Positions 63,857 to 64,000 of a DNA stretch of 64,000 nt are shown here, in pieces (position 1 is the stretch's first letter; each line of letters begins with the position of its first letter). The position numbers and the translations under genes were made by a program. A model generated the notes under the pieces. It was not told the origin of the DNA. It ran no database searches and was given only the letters and a program-made list of their open reading frames with translations. The stretch is from the NCBI RefSeq assembly GCF_902833085.1, contig NZ_CADFEB010000001.1:1-64000 (forward strand), written 5' to 3'. This DNA comes from Burkholderia ubonensis. GTDB taxonomy: Bacteria > Pseudomonadota > Gammaproteobacteria > Burkholderiales > Burkholderiaceae.

Positions 63857-63907
63857 TGGCTAAAGTCCTCCCATCACCTCTCTCGAAAACCTATCAGGAG
63901 ACGCCCG

Positions 63908-64000
63908 ATGGATTCCCCCACGATCCTCACACCGCGCGACTGGCCGTCGCATCCCGCGTACATCCACCCCGAATACCGCTCGTCGGTGAAGCGCGGCCCC
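63908..64000 (+). CDS. pcaH: Protocatechuate 3,4-dioxygenase beta subunit (5' part, runs off window)
   Basis: Only 31 codons are in the window (MDSPTILTPRDWPSH... to ...SSVKRGP). They match the start of PcaH, whose partner PcaG forms the Fe(III) intradiol dioxygenase that opens protocatechuate. The ATG is preceded by AGGAGA. The adjacent PcaQ-type site and pcaQ support the call, but the catalytic residues lie outside the window. Confidence 0.85.
   Translation, partial: MDSPTILTPRDWPSHPAYIHPEYRSSVKRGP

Overview
The window is high-GC (roughly 65-70%) chromosomal DNA with the codon use, gene families and gene order of Burkholderia, most likely the B. cepacia complex. Telling features are the homoprotocatechuate (hpa) meta-cleavage operon, a PcaQ/PcaH edge, an FtsI paralogue, a three-subunit gluconate-type flavocytochrome dehydrogenase, H-NS-like and DksA-like small regulators, and a helicase Lhr. 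The species call is inference. I see no rRNA, tRNA, CRISPR array or insertion sequence. Dense long reading frames opposite the real genes are a high-GC artefact and were left out.

Layout. 0-2 kb: a terminator-like hairpin, a small unknown gene and a divergent AraC regulator. 1.7-8.2 kb: hpaG1-G2-E-D-F-H-I on the minus strand, divergent from the MarR-type repressor gene hpaR, with a palindromic operator between them. 8.2-10.4 kb: a thioester-reductase-like gene and an unknown small gene. 10.6-16.1 kb: ftsI-like PBP gene, an AraF-like arabinose-binding protein plus SDR without ABC partner genes, and a CPA2 antiporter. 16.3-20.3 kb: gluconate 2-dehydrogenase operon (gamma, FAD alpha, tri-haem cytochrome c) with a PtxS-like palindrome upstream. 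20.7-31.2 kb: a kptA pseudogene and a set of stress or low-oxygen type genes (alanine dehydrogenase, nicotinate phosphoribosyltransferase, PolX with a degenerate PHP domain, a reductase-patatin fusion, a DksA/TraR protein and several small proteins) with an FNR/ANR-like box. 32-40.3 kb: GH3 beta-glucosidase, aldo/keto reductase, FMN-binding protein, a low-GC membrane ankyrin-like gene, YigZ, an H-NS family protein and PPK2.

40.4-48.7 kb holds the most unusual system: two double-glycine leader peptides, a C39-peptidase ABC exporter, an LpxL-like acyltransferase homologue lacking the usual acidic residue of its HX4D/E motif, an HlyD adaptor, an OmpW-like outer-membrane protein with a long N-terminal extension, and a divergent TolC-family gene. 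Together they form a complete peptide-secretion machine with an unexpected lipid-enzyme-like member. It is the best candidate for an undescribed bacteriocin, microcin or lipopeptide system.

48.7-64 kb: an HxlR regulator with three operator-like repeats controlling a hydrolase-MFS pair, gamma-glutamyltranspeptidase, a YdjM-like protein, Lhr, an APC permease, a HigBA-type toxin-antitoxin pair, pcaQ, two genes (an HTH regulator and a YiiX-like hydrolase) apparently inserted between pcaQ and pcaH, and the first 31 codons of pcaH at the window edge. Near-identical PcaQ-type sites flank the inserted genes.
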